A stretch of 64,000 nt of DNA from Saprospiraceae bacterium (GCA_016717105.1 JADKGF010000018.1:19943-83942), one strand, 5' to 3'; counted from the stretch's first letter, positions 1 to 9,997 are shown. Program-made: numbers and translations. Notes: generated by a model from the sequence alone, not told the origin.

Positions 1-379
1 GATCCAATCGATTTGCCGAAGCTAAAAATTCGCTCAAGTTTGGTTCATGTCCCATTCCATTCATTTCTAATTTCCCTACTTCATCAATAACAAAAACTGG
101 AGTAGGGCAATTTAAATAATCTGACATTAATTGCTTACAAATTTCAAAGCCACTATTTAGAAAATAGAATTTGCCTATCGAAACAAAAGGTTGGTTTAAC
201 TCATTTTCGATTGTTTCAAAGTTGTGATATGTACTAGTTTTTAAACCAAAAATTACCCGCTTTTCTCCTAAATCTGGTGTAAGAAAGCCACTTACTTCCT
301 GTCGATTTCCGAAAGTACTCATTAAGTTGGATGTTTTACCAGATCGTATTGGGCCACTTAAAATTAGAAATTCAGCCAT
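1..379 (-). CDS. THEP1-like P-loop nucleoside triphosphatase (3' end outside window)
   Basis: Reading leftward from the ATG at 377-379, the translation starts MAEFLILSGPIRSGKTSN, a Walker A loop about nine residues in. Near residue 98 there is a FVIDEVGKLEM segment, the Walker B plus the Glu-Val-Gly-Lys that typifies the THEP1/DUF2478 NTPase family. Such enzymes hydrolyse NTPs; their cellular role is poorly defined. About 126 codons are visible and the C-terminus lies beyond base 1. The start overlaps the stop of the upstream membrane-protein gene by 8 bp (bases 372-379), so the two are almost certainly translated together. Family assignment rests on these two motifs only. A small adenylate- or cytidylate-type kinase is a less likely alternative. 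Confidence 0.65.
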   Translation of the reverse strand, partial: MAEFLILSGPIRSGKTSNLMSTFGNRQEVSGFLTPDLGEKRVIFGLKTSTYHNFETIENELNQPFVSIGKFYFLNSGFEICKQLMSDYLNCPTPVFVIDEVGKLEMNGMGHEPNLSEFLASANRLD

Positions 380-1382
380 TTTCATTTTCACTTGTACCAG
401 AAATCACCAGCAAACCGAGGACTAAATACTTCACCTTTGAAATACCTACATAGTATTTATTGACATATTGTATCCAACAAATTGCCTTTTGGGAAAATTC
501 TGGAATTCTAGCGATGGTGGTTTGAAACATTTCCTCATTATCTTTATTGACAGTCCATTTATTTTTGATAAACTTTCTAATCAAAGGGCCAATGAGAAAT
601 ATAAGCATAACACTGATGAGAATTGATCTAAAAAAAATCCAAATGAGCTCTATCCCTTTGACTTCGGGCAATATCCACTTTAATAATAACAAAATACCAA
701 TAAAAATTGCCAAAGATGAAAAGATTACCTTTGATTTCCTCTTAATAATTTGAGATGAATACTTTTCATAATTTTCGGGTTCGGGCATATTTTTTATGAG
801 TAGATTTAACTGTGAAGGAATTTTGGGCAACCAAATACCTATGGCAATACCTGCTAACAAGTGTGCTAGGATATAAATACCAAATACCGTTTTAACAATG
901 GAAATATCACTACTGAATCCCAACGCATTAGCTATTGAGATTGCTGCTTGATCAATACTCGACATAAATTCTTTACCAAAAACCAAAAATGCTATTAAAA
1001 CTTTTTGAAAAGCGGATTCCAATAAGCTAATAATCGCAAATATCAAGACTTTTATACTAAAAAATTGATTGGACTTAAATATCAAATGTCCCAAATAGCC
1101 TTGAAAAATGACAGCCACATATGCTTGCCAAGGTGAATGCGGACTCATGGCCAACTTTGTCAATAATACAATAGACATCGCCTCCAAAATGCTATTTTTA
1201 TTTTCAAATTTGTAGTACCCAATAAGTGTGATACAAATTACAGCAATTCCACCTACCAAAATTCCTGTAAATGGTAATCGAAGGGCATGCAAAAATCCTC
1301 CAATTCCTGACTCAGCAAATGCCCAAACAAGGATCAAACTCCTAAAGTCAGGCTTAAATTTAATATCTTTTGGGTATTCCAC
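372..1382 (-). CDS. Polytopic membrane protein coupled to the THEP1-like NTPase
   Basis: This is a 336-residue protein that I do not recognise as a named family. Hydrophobic stretches lie roughly at residues 15-60, 85-135, 160-185 and 220-265, giving about eight membrane segments, followed by a soluble C-terminal tail of about 65 residues. Its stop codon lies inside the start region of the THEP1-like NTPase gene, an 8-bp overlap, so the two products probably work together. One possibility is an NTPase-gated transporter or membrane enzyme, but that is inference from gene order alone. Upstream, the MetZ-like gene ends 5 bp away on the same strand, so all three may share a transcript. Confidence 0.6.
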   Translation of the reverse strand: MEYPKDIKFKPDFRSLILVWAFAESGIGGFLHALRLPFTGILVGGIAVICITLIGYYKFENKNSILEAMSIVLLTKLAMSPHSPWQAYVAVIFQGYLGHLIFKSNQFFSIKVLIFAIISLLESAFQKVLIAFLVFGKEFMSSIDQAAISIANALGFSSDISIVKTVFGIYILAHLLAGIAIGIWLPKIPSQLNLLIKNMPEPENYEKYSSQIIKRKSKVIFSSLAIFIGILLLLKWILPEVKGIELIWIFFRSILISVMLIFLIGPLIRKFIKNKWTVNKDNEEMFQTTIARIPEFSQKAICWIQYVNKYYVGISKVKYLVLGLLVISGTSENENG

Positions 1383-1387
1383 TTAAT

Positions 1388-2543
1388 CTATAACTTTAAG
1401 TCATCCTTAATATCATCCACATGCTCAATACCTACAGAAAGTCTTATTAATCCGTCTGATATGCCAGCTTCTGTTCGTTGTTCTGGTGTTAGTTTTGAGT
1501 GAGTAGATGATGCTGGATGGGTGATTATGGTTCTTGTATCTCCTAGATTGGCAGATAATGATATCATTTCTCGTGAATCTATCAATTGAATACCTGCATC
1601 ATAACCACCATATAGCTCAAAACTAATCATTCCTCCACCAGCTTTCATTTGTTTTTTGGCTGTATCATATCCGATATTGGAAGGTAGAAAAGGATATTTT
1701 ACACTTTTTACTTTGGGATTTGATTCTAGCCATTGGGCAATATTAAGTGCATTACTGCAATGTCTGTCCATTCTGACAGCCAGTGTTTCCAGGCTTTTCG
1801 ACAATACCCAAGCATTAAATGGTGAAAGTGAAGGTCCAGCATTCTTCATGAAAGGATATATTTTCTCTATGATTTTATGACTCGAAATGATGGCTCCACC
1901 CATCACTCTTCCTTGTCCGTCAATATATTTTGTAGCGGAATGAATAGAGATATCAGCTCCATGCTCTAAAGGTTGCTGGAAGATAAGGCGTCGCAAAACA
2001 ATTGTCCACTACCAAATAAATACCATTTTGCTTACAGAACTCAGAACAATAATCTAAGTCAATAATATCTAGCGCAGGATTTGATGGCGTTTCTATATAT
2101 AATAATCTTGTATTTTGGTGAACACACTGCTGCCAAGAATCAGGATCAAGCGGATCGATATAATCGTATGTAATGCCCCATTTTGCCAAATAATCACTGT
2201 TGATCTTAAAAGTAGAGCCAAATACGGCTCTGGACATAATGATGTGATCTCCTTGAGAAAGCAAAGATGCAAAAGTCGCAAATATGGCAGCCATACCAGT
2301 TGCTGTAGCTATACAATCTTCGCCACCTTCTAGCAAAGCCATTTTGGTTTCAAACTCCCTAACTGATGGATTGGTAAACCTAGAATAGATATTTCCTTCA
2401 ACTTCGTTTTCAAACAAAGCACGCATGTGTTCTGCATCATCAAAGACAAAACTAGATGTGGCAAAAATCGGCGTAGCATGCTCATTATGTTGGCTTCTTT
2501 CAGTCTGAGTTCGGATGGCTTTTGTTTCAAAGTGCATATACAT
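1388..2543 (-). CDS. metZ: O-succinylhomoserine sulfhydrylase / cystathionine gamma-synthase family enzyme (one-base frameshift)
   Basis: This is a PLP-dependent Cys/Met metabolism enzyme, most likely making homocysteine from an acylhomoserine and sulfide. The N-terminal part (start 2543 or 2537) carries YSRFTNP, the ATGMAAI segment and VVDNCFATPYL. The second frame continues with the PLP-lysine segment SIHSATKYIDGQGRVMGG and ends with the family's THPASSTHSKL and RLSVGIEHVDDI motifs. The two parts join at 1978-1979, where the coding strand has CC; removing one C gives PYL-QQPLEHG and a single frame of about 384 residues, normal for the family. The break is probably a sequence error. MetZ, MetB and MetC cannot be separated with certainty by eye; MetZ is favoured by overall similarity. 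Confidence 0.8.
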
Positions 2544-2569
2544 TCTTTAGGATGATAATAAAATAAAAT

Positions 2570-2986
2570 TTACATTTGTTCATTCCATTGGTCCGGCCTT
2601 ACTTCTACTTTGAAGCCTATTTCCACTGAATGGGCCAACATTTTCGATACAGAGCAATATTCATTCATAGACATCTCTACAGCTTTAATGCCTTTTTCTT
2701 CTTTAAGATCACCTGAGATTATATAATGCAAGTCTATCTTGGTAAACACGGCTGGAACTGCATCGGCTCTGACACCTGAAACTTCGACTTTAACATCAGT
2801 AACATTTTGTCTCATTTTTTTCAGGATCATCTCTACATCTATAGCACTGCAAGCTGCCACAGCCATCAAAACGGACTCCATCGGGCTGACAGCTTCCTTA
2901 TTCCCAGAAAAATGAAGACTTTGTCCACGTTCGTTAGTTCCCTTAAAGTTAAGTTCGCCATGAATGGATTCTAAAAAAATTTTCAT
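2570..2986 (-). CDS. OsmC-family protein
   Basis: The product is 138 residues, the usual OsmC/Ohr length. It has the SPMESVLMAVAACSAIDVEMIL segment (about residues 34-55), where the conserved Cys of the second helix sits, and ends with a domain containing CSVSKMLAHSVEIGFKVEV with the second Cys. Family members are two-Cys peroxidases that reduce organic hydroperoxides, or related YhfA-type proteins. It lies just upstream (27 bp) of the MetZ-like gene on the same strand, suggesting co-transcription and a link to sulfur or redox metabolism. Subfamily (Ohr, OsmC or YhfA-like) cannot be settled here; the short N-terminus resembles YhfA-like members. Confidence 0.8.
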   Translation of the reverse strand: MKIFLESIHGELNFKGTNERGQSLHFSGNKEAVSPMESVLMAVAACSAIDVEMILKKMRQNVTDVKVEVSGVRADAVPAVFTKIDLHYIISGDLKEEKGIKAVEMSMNEYCSVSKMLAHSVEIGFKVEVRPDQWNEQM

Positions 2987-3152
2987 TTTATATTATTTTA
3001 ATATTCTGAATTGTGATTTTATAATGCAAAAGTACAACATCCGATAGGTGATATACATATTATTGGTAAATTAATATATTTTAATGGGCTGAATTAATCA
3101 AAAAAGGCGTTAATTTCGCCCTCTCATTTGATAAATCTTAATAATATTATAT

Positions 3153-3761
3153 ATGTTTACGATAAATATATACCTCAAATTTGCGATAATATTTTTGTGT
3201 TTAGTAGGTGGCATTGTCCTTTCATTTGTTCTCGGCATAGGATACACATGGATTTTCATCATCATTGGCTTGTTATTTTTGGCGAGTTACCTACTTTTGG
3301 GTACAGTCCAGTCTGCATCAGAGATGTTGCAAAAAATGGATTTTGAAGGTGCAGAAAATCGGCTGAATCTTACGTATTTCCCTACGTTGCTATATGTAAC
3401 TAATCGCGCATTTTATTATATCTTGAAGGGATCATTGGCGCCCAAAGAAAGATAACAATGCAGCAGAACTTTATTTAATCAAGCACTCGCTCTGGATTTG
3501 CCATCAGACAATGAAAAAGGAATGGTTTTACTCCAAATGTCCGGAATACAAGCACAAAAAAATAATTGGACAGGAGCAAAAAATTATTTTTATCAAGCCA
3601 AAAAGCTTAAGATCACTGAGCCCCAGCTTAAAGAACAATTTAAGCAGTTTGAAACCGCAATCGAAAACCGTGGTCAAATGAAAGTAGCACAAACTATGGG
3701 TATGAAAACAGGACAAATGATGATGCCTGGTGGTAAAAGACGTAGACCCAAAATGAAGTAA
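3153..3761 (+). CDS. Small membrane-anchored helical-repeat protein (two compensating one-base breaks)
   Basis: The first frame (3153-3455) begins with two membrane segments (about residues 7-30 and 33-52) and a helical region; the second (from about 3480) continues as a TPR-like region with a basic tail ending KRRRPKMK. Between them CCC at 3441-3443 looks one base too long and TTT at 3474-3476 one base too short. Correcting both gives one reading frame of about 202 residues, running through KKDNNAAELYFNQALALDL, a typical TPR helix pair. Function unknown. It converges on the SPOR gene downstream, with only 10 bp between the stops. Confidence 0.55.
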
Positions 3762-3771
3762 AATTCTTGTT

Positions 3772-4803
3772 TTATATGGTATCGTGCAGATTCCAAGCAT
3801 CTGCATTGAATATTTTCTGTACTTTCGACTTAAATTTTTCAGGATCTGTTTGGTTGCAATTATAAACAACTCCTACTCTCGTCAAACCATTGAAAGATGA
3901 TGAGAAGGATTTGTACCCTTTTGCGGCAATTTTCTTTTTCATTAACTTCACATTGCCGGCATTCTTGAACGCACCTACTACAATGACACAAGGTTGGTCT
4001 GAATCAGTCTTTGGCTCGGAAATCTTTTCTTTTATTTCTACAGCTTGTTCAACTTTTGGTTCTACCGCTGTCGATGGTTCTTCCTTTTTCATTTCTTCTA
4101 CCAAAGCCAAAGAATCCATTTTTGCTAGCTCTCTTTCAATACGCAAAGAATCAGCAATGTTTTTCTGGGTCTGATCTATTGTTGAATCTACAACTGCAAT
4201 TGACGATTCATTTTGTGTTATAACTTTTTGGGGCTCATCATCGCTATTCAACATCCAAAACAATATGACAAATAATGTTATTAAACCAATTATTGCAGGA
4301 AGCAACAAATCTTTAAATGATGAAGATTTATCTGCCGTATTGGTAGTCTTCAACCTGTATAAATAGTCTTCGTCGTGCTTTATGGATTTGACATCTGATA
4401 CTTTAGGCGCAATTTTGATCTCAGACAAGCCGTAGTACTTATTGAAATAATCTGGATTACTTGGGATAAATTGACCATTGACTATCGAGCCTAATCCTCC
4501 TAAATCAAATGGAATTCCTGCATTTTGAGCAGCAACATAGTCATCAATCAACAGCGCTTCTAAATGTGTTGCGTCTGTTTCTAACATGCCGCTTTCTACC
4601 AACAAATTGCGAAAAGCTGATTCAGGAAAAAACGATGGAGAAAAGGTAATTTCTGTCGAAGGAGGAAGCAATGTGGTTTTATGTTGGGCGAACTTTGATT
4701 CATGATAATCCAATAAAAAACTACCCAGAGAAGGCAAACTAACCTTTCCTGATTTCATCAACATTTGGTATAAATACCGGGCATAAACCTGATTCTGCAT
4801 CAA
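3772..4803 (-). CDS. HU-CCDC81 and SPOR domain-containing membrane protein
   Basis: The 343-residue product has a cytoplasmic HU/CCDC81-like N-terminus (about 1-115, with the VSLPSLGSFLLDYHE and GIPFDLGGLGSIV segments), one membrane helix (about 166-185), a charged coiled-coil-like linker (about 215-265) and a C-terminal SPOR domain (about 271-343, starting CVIVVGAFKNAGNVKLM). SPOR domains bind denuded peptidoglycan at division sites. This architecture is common in Bacteroidota and suggests a cell-division or envelope role. No partner gene is adjacent; the divergent neighbour is a histidine kinase starting 117 bp away. Confidence 0.8.
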   Translation of the reverse strand: MMQNQVYARYLYQMLMKSGKVSLPSLGSFLLDYHESKFAQHKTTLLPPSTEITFSPSFFPESAFRNLLVESGMLETDATHLEALLIDDYVAAQNAGIPFDLGGLGSIVNGQFIPSNPDYFNKYYGLSEIKIAPKVSDVKSIKHDEDYLYRLKTTNTADKSSSFKDLLLPAIIGLITLFVILFWMLNSDDEPQKVITQNESSIAVVDSTIDQTQKNIADSLRIERELAKMDSLALVEEMKKEEPSTAVEPKVEQAVEIKEKISEPKTDSDQPCVIVVGAFKNAGNVKLMKKKIAAKGYKSFSSSFNGLTRVGVVYNCNQTDPEKFKSKVQKIFNADAWNLHDTI

Positions 4804-4920
4804 AATCTCCTTATTAACATGATCTGTATGGAAATAATTATGCCAAATTTGTGAATTTTACCGTTGAATGACAAGAAAAGAAAGATTACGCATTAAATTT
4901 ACGCAAAAGTTCGAAGTAAA

Positions 4921-5892
4921 ATGAAGTATTTATCTTACGGCGTCATGGTATATATGCTCCTTGCTTTGATCTGGTGGGCCGTCTTATTGTCCAGAAACAA
5001 TCAAACATTATACGAACATAAGTTAGCACTTTCTACTTGTATTTCATCACAAGGCATTGATACACATAGCGGTGCACATGACATTGATAAAATACACCAA
5101 TTTTATAAGCGAAATCAAATCATGATTTTGGGAGAAGGTGTGGTATTTGGCATTTTATTAGTCCTTGGTATGTGGTTTATTCAGAAAGCTTATAACAAAG
5201 AAATTGTCAGTACTATAAAACAAAAAAACTTCTTGCTTTCGATCACCCATGAATTGAAATCTCCTATTGCAGCCATAAATCTCACAACTGAGACATTGAT
5301 AAAACGATCCTTATCACCAAAAATGACTGTAGAATTGCACGAAAGTATCCTGAAAGAAAGTACAAGGTTAGAAAAACTCATAAGCAATCTTTTAATGGCC
5401 GCCAAATTAGACCACGATTACAAATATCATTTTGAAAAATGTTTGCTACATGAAAAAGTTGCTTATTGCATCAAAAGGTTGAAATTGCAAAATCCTGAGA
5501 CGGAAATCATCTCGGAGTTTGATGGAGATGATATCTCAATCGATGCAGATCACGAAGCCATAATATCACTTATCAATAATCTCTTAGAAAATAGTATAAA
5601 ATATTCTGGGCAACATGCTGCTATACGAGTAAAAGTAGAAACAGTGCCACCATTTGCAGTGTTGTCAGTAGCCGATGAAGGAATAGGCATTCCAGATCAC
5701 GAGAAAGCCAAAGTTACAGACCAGTTTTATAGAGTTGGTAATGAAAATACTCGCCAAACAAAAGGCACAGGACTCGGGCTCTATATAGCCAATAAGATTA
5801 TAGCGGCACATCATGGCAAGCTGACCATCAGCGACAATATACCACAAGGAACCATTGTAAGTGTTTCAATTCCATTAAGTAAAAATAAATAA
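4921..5892 (+). CDS. Membrane sensor histidine kinase
   Basis: This is a 323-residue kinase with membrane helices at about 5-23 and 68-88 enclosing a small periplasmic loop. It has an H-box with His110 in SITHELKSPIAA, an N-box (INNLLENSIKYS), G1 (DEGIGIP) and G2 (GTGLGLYIAN), so all motifs of an active HisKA/HATPase_c kinase are present. The response regulator gene follows 4 bp after the stop, so the pair forms one operon. The short sensor region gives no clue to the signal. It has no PAS or HAMP domain that I can see. Confidence 0.9.
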   Translation: MKYLSYGVMVYMLLALIWWAVLLSRNNQTLYEHKLALSTCISSQGIDTHSGAHDIDKIHQFYKRNQIMILGEGVVFGILLVLGMWFIQKAYNKEIVSTIKQKNFLLSITHELKSPIAAINLTTETLIKRSLSPKMTVELHESILKESTRLEKLISNLLMAAKLDHDYKYHFEKCLLHEKVAYCIKRLKLQNPETEIISEFDGDDISIDADHEAIISLINNLLENSIKYSGQHAAIRVKVETVPPFAVLSVADEGIGIPDHEKAKVTDQFYRVGNENTRQTKGTGLGLYIANKIIAAHHGKLTISDNIPQGTIVSVSIPLSKNK

Positions 5893-5896
5893 AATT

Positions 5897-6577
5897 ATGA
5901 GAATACTTTTAGTAGAAGACGAAGAACAAATCAGGAAAATGGTCATGTTGAATCTAGAAATGGAAAACCATGAAGTAATAGCAACAGACAATGGCCGAAA
6001 AGCATTAGAACTTATTAATTCGCAGTATTTCGATTTAATCATTTTGGATGTAATGCTTCCTGAAGTTGATGGATTTCAAATCTGTGAGCAAGTGCGTCTG
6101 CGAAACAATCAAGTAGGTATCATCATCGTATCTGCCAAGGATACATCTTCCGATCGAGTCACTGGCTTGAAATTAGGTGCTGATGATTACCTTACCAAAC
6201 CATTTAACCTTGAAGAATTACTGCTCAGGGTCAATAATCTCTTGAAAAGGAGTACAGAAGCAGGTGCAAAAGAGAAGACAGAATATTCCTTTTCGGGCAA
6301 TAGGATCAATTTTATTACTTATAAAGCTTCAGGTAAACAAGGTGAATTCCAATTAACAAAAAAGGAAGTGCTTCTTTTGAAATTATTGATAGAGCGTCAA
6401 AATGAAGTAGTATCACGCAATCAGATATTGCAGACAGTTTGGGGCTACGATGTGTATCCTTCTACAAGAACGATTGACAATTTTATACTTTCTTTTAGAA
6501 AATATTTTGAAGAAGATCCTCGCAATCCAAAACATTTCTATTCGGTGCGTGGTGTAGGATATAAATTTACACCTTGA
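5897..6577 (+). CDS. OmpR/PhoB-family response regulator
   Basis: The product is 226 residues. The receiver domain (1-120) has the acidic pocket VEDEE at 7-10, the phospho-acceptor Asp51 in IILDVMLPEVDG, and the conserved Lys in LTKPFNLEELLLR. A winged-helix DNA-binding domain (about 130-226) contains TRTIDNFILSFRKYFEEDP and ends YSVRGVGYKFTP, typical of OmpR-type regulators. It is the partner of the kinase encoded 4 bp upstream. Target genes cannot be told from the window. Confidence 0.93.
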   Translation: MRILLVEDEEQIRKMVMLNLEMENHEVIATDNGRKALELINSQYFDLIILDVMLPEVDGFQICEQVRLRNNQVGIIIVSAKDTSSDRVTGLKLGADDYLTKPFNLEELLLRVNNLLKRSTEAGAKEKTEYSFSGNRINFITYKASGKQGEFQLTKKEVLLLKLLIERQNEVVSRNQILQTVWGYDVYPSTRTIDNFILSFRKYFEEDPRNPKHFYSVRGVGYKFTP

Positions 6578-6598
6578 TAATGGCCAAATGAAAATTAC

Positions 6599-7330
6599 TT
6601 AGGTAATGGGATTCGTTTGATTTAACGATGCAAAATATCTTGTTCCAGTTACTGTAGTCAAGAATGGCGAAAAAAATACTCCAATAATTGGTACAAGCAT
6701 CAATAAAGAGAAAATGCTTCCCAATGTGACCGCTGCCCATTTATGTTGCCAGATCAATGATTTGGTTTCTAAGAATGTATAATGTCGCTCTAGATAAAAA
6801 TCCATGATACCAAATCCAGCAAAATATGCCTGGACTATAAATAATAATGGAAGTGAAATGACATTGATGCCAGGTATCAATCCAGCTATCAATAGGATGA
6901 CACTCAAAACTATTTCTTTTGTGAGATTACGCAGATTTATGCGAACGCTTCTTGCAGCGGATGTAGCGAAAGAAAAACCTGCATTTTGGGCCTCATGGGA
7001 TATTTGTTTTTCGATTTTTTCTGAAATTAAACTCAATAATGGTGACATCAGAATAAGCATGATATACTTCATCAATATCCAAAAAAGTAAAATTATGGCA
7101 ATTCCAGTCAAAAAAGTGAAAACTGTTGATTCATGACTCCAACTAGTGGGCAATAAATCAGATAACCACATACCAACAACTGATGATAATTTCCAACCCA
7201 AATACCCGATAATGGCAAATACAACTAAAGCAAGCATACCTGTGTAAACTAAATACTTAGTGGCTGTAGATTTGTAATCCGCAATGGATCTCAAGAATAG
7301 TGAAATGATAGAAAATATTTGTGTCATCAT
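6599..7330 (-). CDS. EI24/CysZ-like membrane protein
   Basis: A longer frame reaches 7432, but its first 34 codons lie inside the upstream transporter gene. The tandem ATGs at 7330/7327, 5 bp after that gene's stop, are the credible start and give about 243 residues. There are about four to five membrane segments, including the IPGINVISLPLLFIVQAYFAG stretch and the C-terminal VPIIGVFFSPFLTTVTGTRYF segment that characterise the EI24/CysZ family. CysZ takes up sulfate in Proteobacteria; substrate here is unproven. It is transcribed with the YfcC-like transporter and M43 protease genes. Confidence 0.75.
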   Translation of the reverse strand: MMTQIFSIISLFLRSIADYKSTATKYLVYTGMLALVVFAIIGYLGWKLSSVVGMWLSDLLPTSWSHESTVFTFLTGIAIILLFWILMKYIMLILMSPLLSLISEKIEKQISHEAQNAGFSFATSAARSVRINLRNLTKEIVLSVILLIAGLIPGINVISLPLLFIVQAYFAGFGIMDFYLERHYTFLETKSLIWQHKWAAVTLGSIFSLLMLVPIIGVFFSPFLTTVTGTRYFASLNQTNPIT

Positions 7331-7335
7331 AATAA

Positions 7336-8730
7336 TTAGAAAGGTCCGTAATGTATCAACACACTTATAACTACAAATAATAGTGAAATCAACATCAAAA
7401 TCCCAGTAAGTGGTAAAATAAACCTCAACCACCGATCAAAAGGTATTCTACATAATGCCAACATCGCCACAATGCCACCTAATGATGGATTTATAAGATT
7501 TGATACACCATCTCCTACCTGAAATGCTAATACCGTAGTTTGTCTGGTCATGCCAATAACTTCACCAACAGGGATCATCACAGGCAAAGTCGCAAGTGCC
7601 TGTCCACTACCAGAAGGAATAACAAAATTCATACATGCCTGGGTTATAGTCATAGCAGCAGCCGATATGATCAATGGTAAATGAGTCAACGAATCTGATA
7701 GAAAATATGCTATGGTATCACTAACATGACCTTGATCCAAAGCTACTTTGATGGAAGCAGCCATTCCAACCATGAATGCTCCAGGTGCTACTTTTGCGAC
7801 AGCATTTAGTGCGATGATACCAATCTCATTTGTATTGTGTTTATTGATAACTGCAATAAAAATCGCCAATAGGCAAAATACAGCAGAAATCTGATTGATA
7901 AACCAATGGTGTACAAATACCCCAAATAGAATAATCCCCAAAGAAAATACAAATCCAATAATAATCCAGCTATGTTTTCTCGACATAGTATATTGTTCCA
8001 GTGGTTTTGATAATGCAAACCCAGATGTATCTACGTCACGAACTAAGCTAAAATCAGGATCTATGGATAACCTTTTAAAATATCTTACATTGTACCAAGA
8101 CATGAAAGATAAACCAGTCAGACAAAGTACAGATCGTAAAATTGCACCAGAAAATAAAGGTAATTCTGCTATTTTATGGCCAGTCCCGATGGTGTAAGGA
8201 TTAAATGGAGACAAACCAAATCCTACAGTAATCGCACCTACAGAAATACCAGCAGCCAACATTAAATCTCCACCTAAAGCAAGACTCAATACACAAGCCA
8301 TTGGTACCATAGCTATATTATTTTCATAACCTACAAATATTCCTAAAGCCCCGAAAACAAAAGTCATAATCCATACGATCAAATACTTTCTCTTTACTCC
8401 TAGTTTTCTGACTAGTGTACCTATGGCATGTTCGACAGCACCAGATTCTTCCATAAATCCAAACATGATTCCACTTGACAATACAATAAATATGATATCA
8501 TTCGCAATCTTAAATCCAGCAGGAATCGCAACAAACATGTCCATCAATGATAATGGTGAAGGCGGAATAAAATGAAATGAGCCCGCTACTACCCTTTCAC
8601 GGCCTTCTACAACAATTCTTTCAAATTCTCCTGCAGGCACAATATATCCTATTAATACGGCAGCCATGAGCATACCGAAAAGCATGACCAGCGGATGTGG
8701 AATATATTGATACCAAGATCTTTTAGTCAT
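7336..8730 (-). CDS. YfcC-family (C4-dicarboxylate / basic amino acid antiporter-like) transporter
   Basis: This is a 464-residue protein with about twelve hydrophobic segments in two halves. It begins with HPLVMLFGMLMAAVLIGYIV followed by PAGEFER, a hallmark of the YfcC/DcuC-like ion-transporter superfamily. Other family segments are FVGYENNIAMVPM, GFGLSPFNPYTIG and NFVIPSGSGQALATLPVMIP, the last being the conserved re-entrant-loop-like stretch. Substrate is probably a dicarboxylate, amino acid or peptide. The start overlaps the stop of the M43 protease gene by 8 bp, indicating translational coupling; a peptide or amino-acid substrate would fit that context, but this is inference. Confidence 0.85.
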   Translation of the reverse strand: MTKRSWYQYIPHPLVMLFGMLMAAVLIGYIVPAGEFERIVVEGRERVVAGSFHFIPPSPLSLMDMFVAIPAGFKIANDIIFIVLSSGIMFGFMEESGAVEHAIGTLVRKLGVKRKYLIVWIMTFVFGALGIFVGYENNIAMVPMACVLSLALGGDLMLAAGISVGAITVGFGLSPFNPYTIGTGHKIAELPLFSGAILRSVLCLTGLSFMSWYNVRYFKRLSIDPDFSLVRDVDTSGFALSKPLEQYTMSRKHSWIIIGFVFSLGIILFGVFVHHWFINQISAVFCLLAIFIAVINKHNTNEIGIIALNAVAKVAPGAFMVGMAASIKVALDQGHVSDTIAYFLSDSLTHLPLIISAAAMTITQACMNFVIPSGSGQALATLPVMIPVGEVIGMTRQTTVLAFQVGDGVSNLINPSLGGIVAMLALCRIPFDRWLRFILPLTGILMLISLLFVVISVLIHYGPF

Positions 8731-9997
8731 GTACTTTTATGAGTTTTACAACTTTATGCATCGTATCATTGACTAACTCTAATATATAAGCACCATTAGA
8801 TAATCCTTCACATGAAATAACATCAGTTCCTTGTATTTTGTAATTCAAAACAAGTTTACCATCCAAGGTCCTTATCGCAACTTCAGTCGGTTTACTATCA
8901 TTTAATGCGATATTTATATGGGTATGACATGGATTTGGCCAGATTTTAACGCCAGTTATTTCTAAATCTTGTTGAATGTTTGTAAGCAATTTTCTTTGAT
9001 TGCGAAGTACTGACCTCATCAAAGCTACCTGCTCTTTGGTAAATGTATTTTGGCAATCTTCTCCAGAGTAATCCATATAATTTTCCACCATATCTGGCAA
9101 ATCATTTGACGCATCAATACAAGTATTGGAATTTTTATTGCAACCACCAGCCGATTGTGTTCCTTGATTGGGTGTATCTGTGATGCCATCATCTACATTA
9201 CAACTATTGCCTCCAAACAAGCCTCCTCCGTCTCCCCAAATATGTCTCAATCCGAGATAATGCCCCACTTCATGGACAGTAGTACGTGCTGATGATTGAT
9301 GAGTTGTCCCATTGACTGTCAACTTATTCGGGTTATTAAGCCCAAATACTCTATAATCGATGACAACACCTTCTAGATTCTTAGATGGTGCGCTGGCATC
9401 ATCTGGCCAGTTGCTCAAACCATCAGGTGGATAAGCATACCCTAAAATTTGTCCACCAATAAACGGTATCGGCTGGATTTTGCACACCCAAATATTTAAA
9501 TGCCGATCTACATCAATAGCCGAGCTACCTCCATTTGTAGGCCTTTTCACATCGTCTGGCAAATCAGTAAGACTTAATGAAAAGTTTGCAGTAGTTTTGA
9601 CTCTGATTACATCTTTCAATTCAAATTCGATTTCCGCATCTGCTTGTAAATCTTTGAATATTTCCCTGATATCAGTCCTATTTTCATTACGAAGTCTAAA
9701 TGCATCATTCAAAACTTTAATTTGAGAATGTATCAAAGAATCATGCAGATTTTCTTCGTTATTTTTCCATACAATATGGACAACCACTGGGATTTTAAAA
9801 GTTTCATTTCTAGCCCCACCATTTTCCATATTTTTATAAGCTATTTCAAATGTCTTATCTACCCTATTTCGATAGTCCGGAAAATTTTGCGCATTAATAC
9901 TCATTACATGGTCGTGGCCACAAATAAAAGGTGAAGTTTTTTGTCCAAATGTTACGTTTGAAAAAACTAGCAGAATAAAAAAGAATTTAATTTTCAT
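8723..9997 (-). CDS. Secreted M43-family (cytophagalysin/pappalysin-like) zinc metalloprotease with T9SS sorting domain
   Basis: The 424-residue product has a signal peptide (1-19, cleaved after FGQ or nearby), a pro-region, and a metzincin catalytic site HEVGHYLGLRH at about 242-252 followed by WGD. The Met-turn is NYMDYSGEDC at about 306-315. Several Cys residues between them probably form disulfides, as in M43 enzymes. The last 80 residues, from KIWPNPCHTHINI to KVVKLIKVHD, form a type A T9SS C-terminal sorting domain, so the enzyme should be secreted or surface-anchored. All catalytic residues are present. Its stop overlaps the YfcC-like transporter start by 8 bp. Confidence 0.92.
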   Translation of the reverse strand: MKIKFFFILLVFSNVTFGQKTSPFICGHDHVMSINAQNFPDYRNRVDKTFEIAYKNMENGGARNETFKIPVVVHIVWKNNEENLHDSLIHSQIKVLNDAFRLRNENRTDIREIFKDLQADAEIEFELKDVIRVKTTANFSLSLTDLPDDVKRPTNGGSSAIDVDRHLNIWVCKIQPIPFIGGQILGYAYPPDGLSNWPDDASAPSKNLEGVVIDYRVFGLNNPNKLTVNGTTHQSSARTTVHEVGHYLGLRHIWGDGGGLFGGNSCNVDDGITDTPNQGTQSAGGCNKNSNTCIDASNDLPDMVENYMDYSGEDCQNTFTKEQVALMRSVLRNQRKLLTNIQQDLEITGVKIWPNPCHTHINIALNDSKPTEVAIRTLDGKLVLNYKIQGTDVISCEGLSNGAYILELVNDTMHKVVKLIKVHD

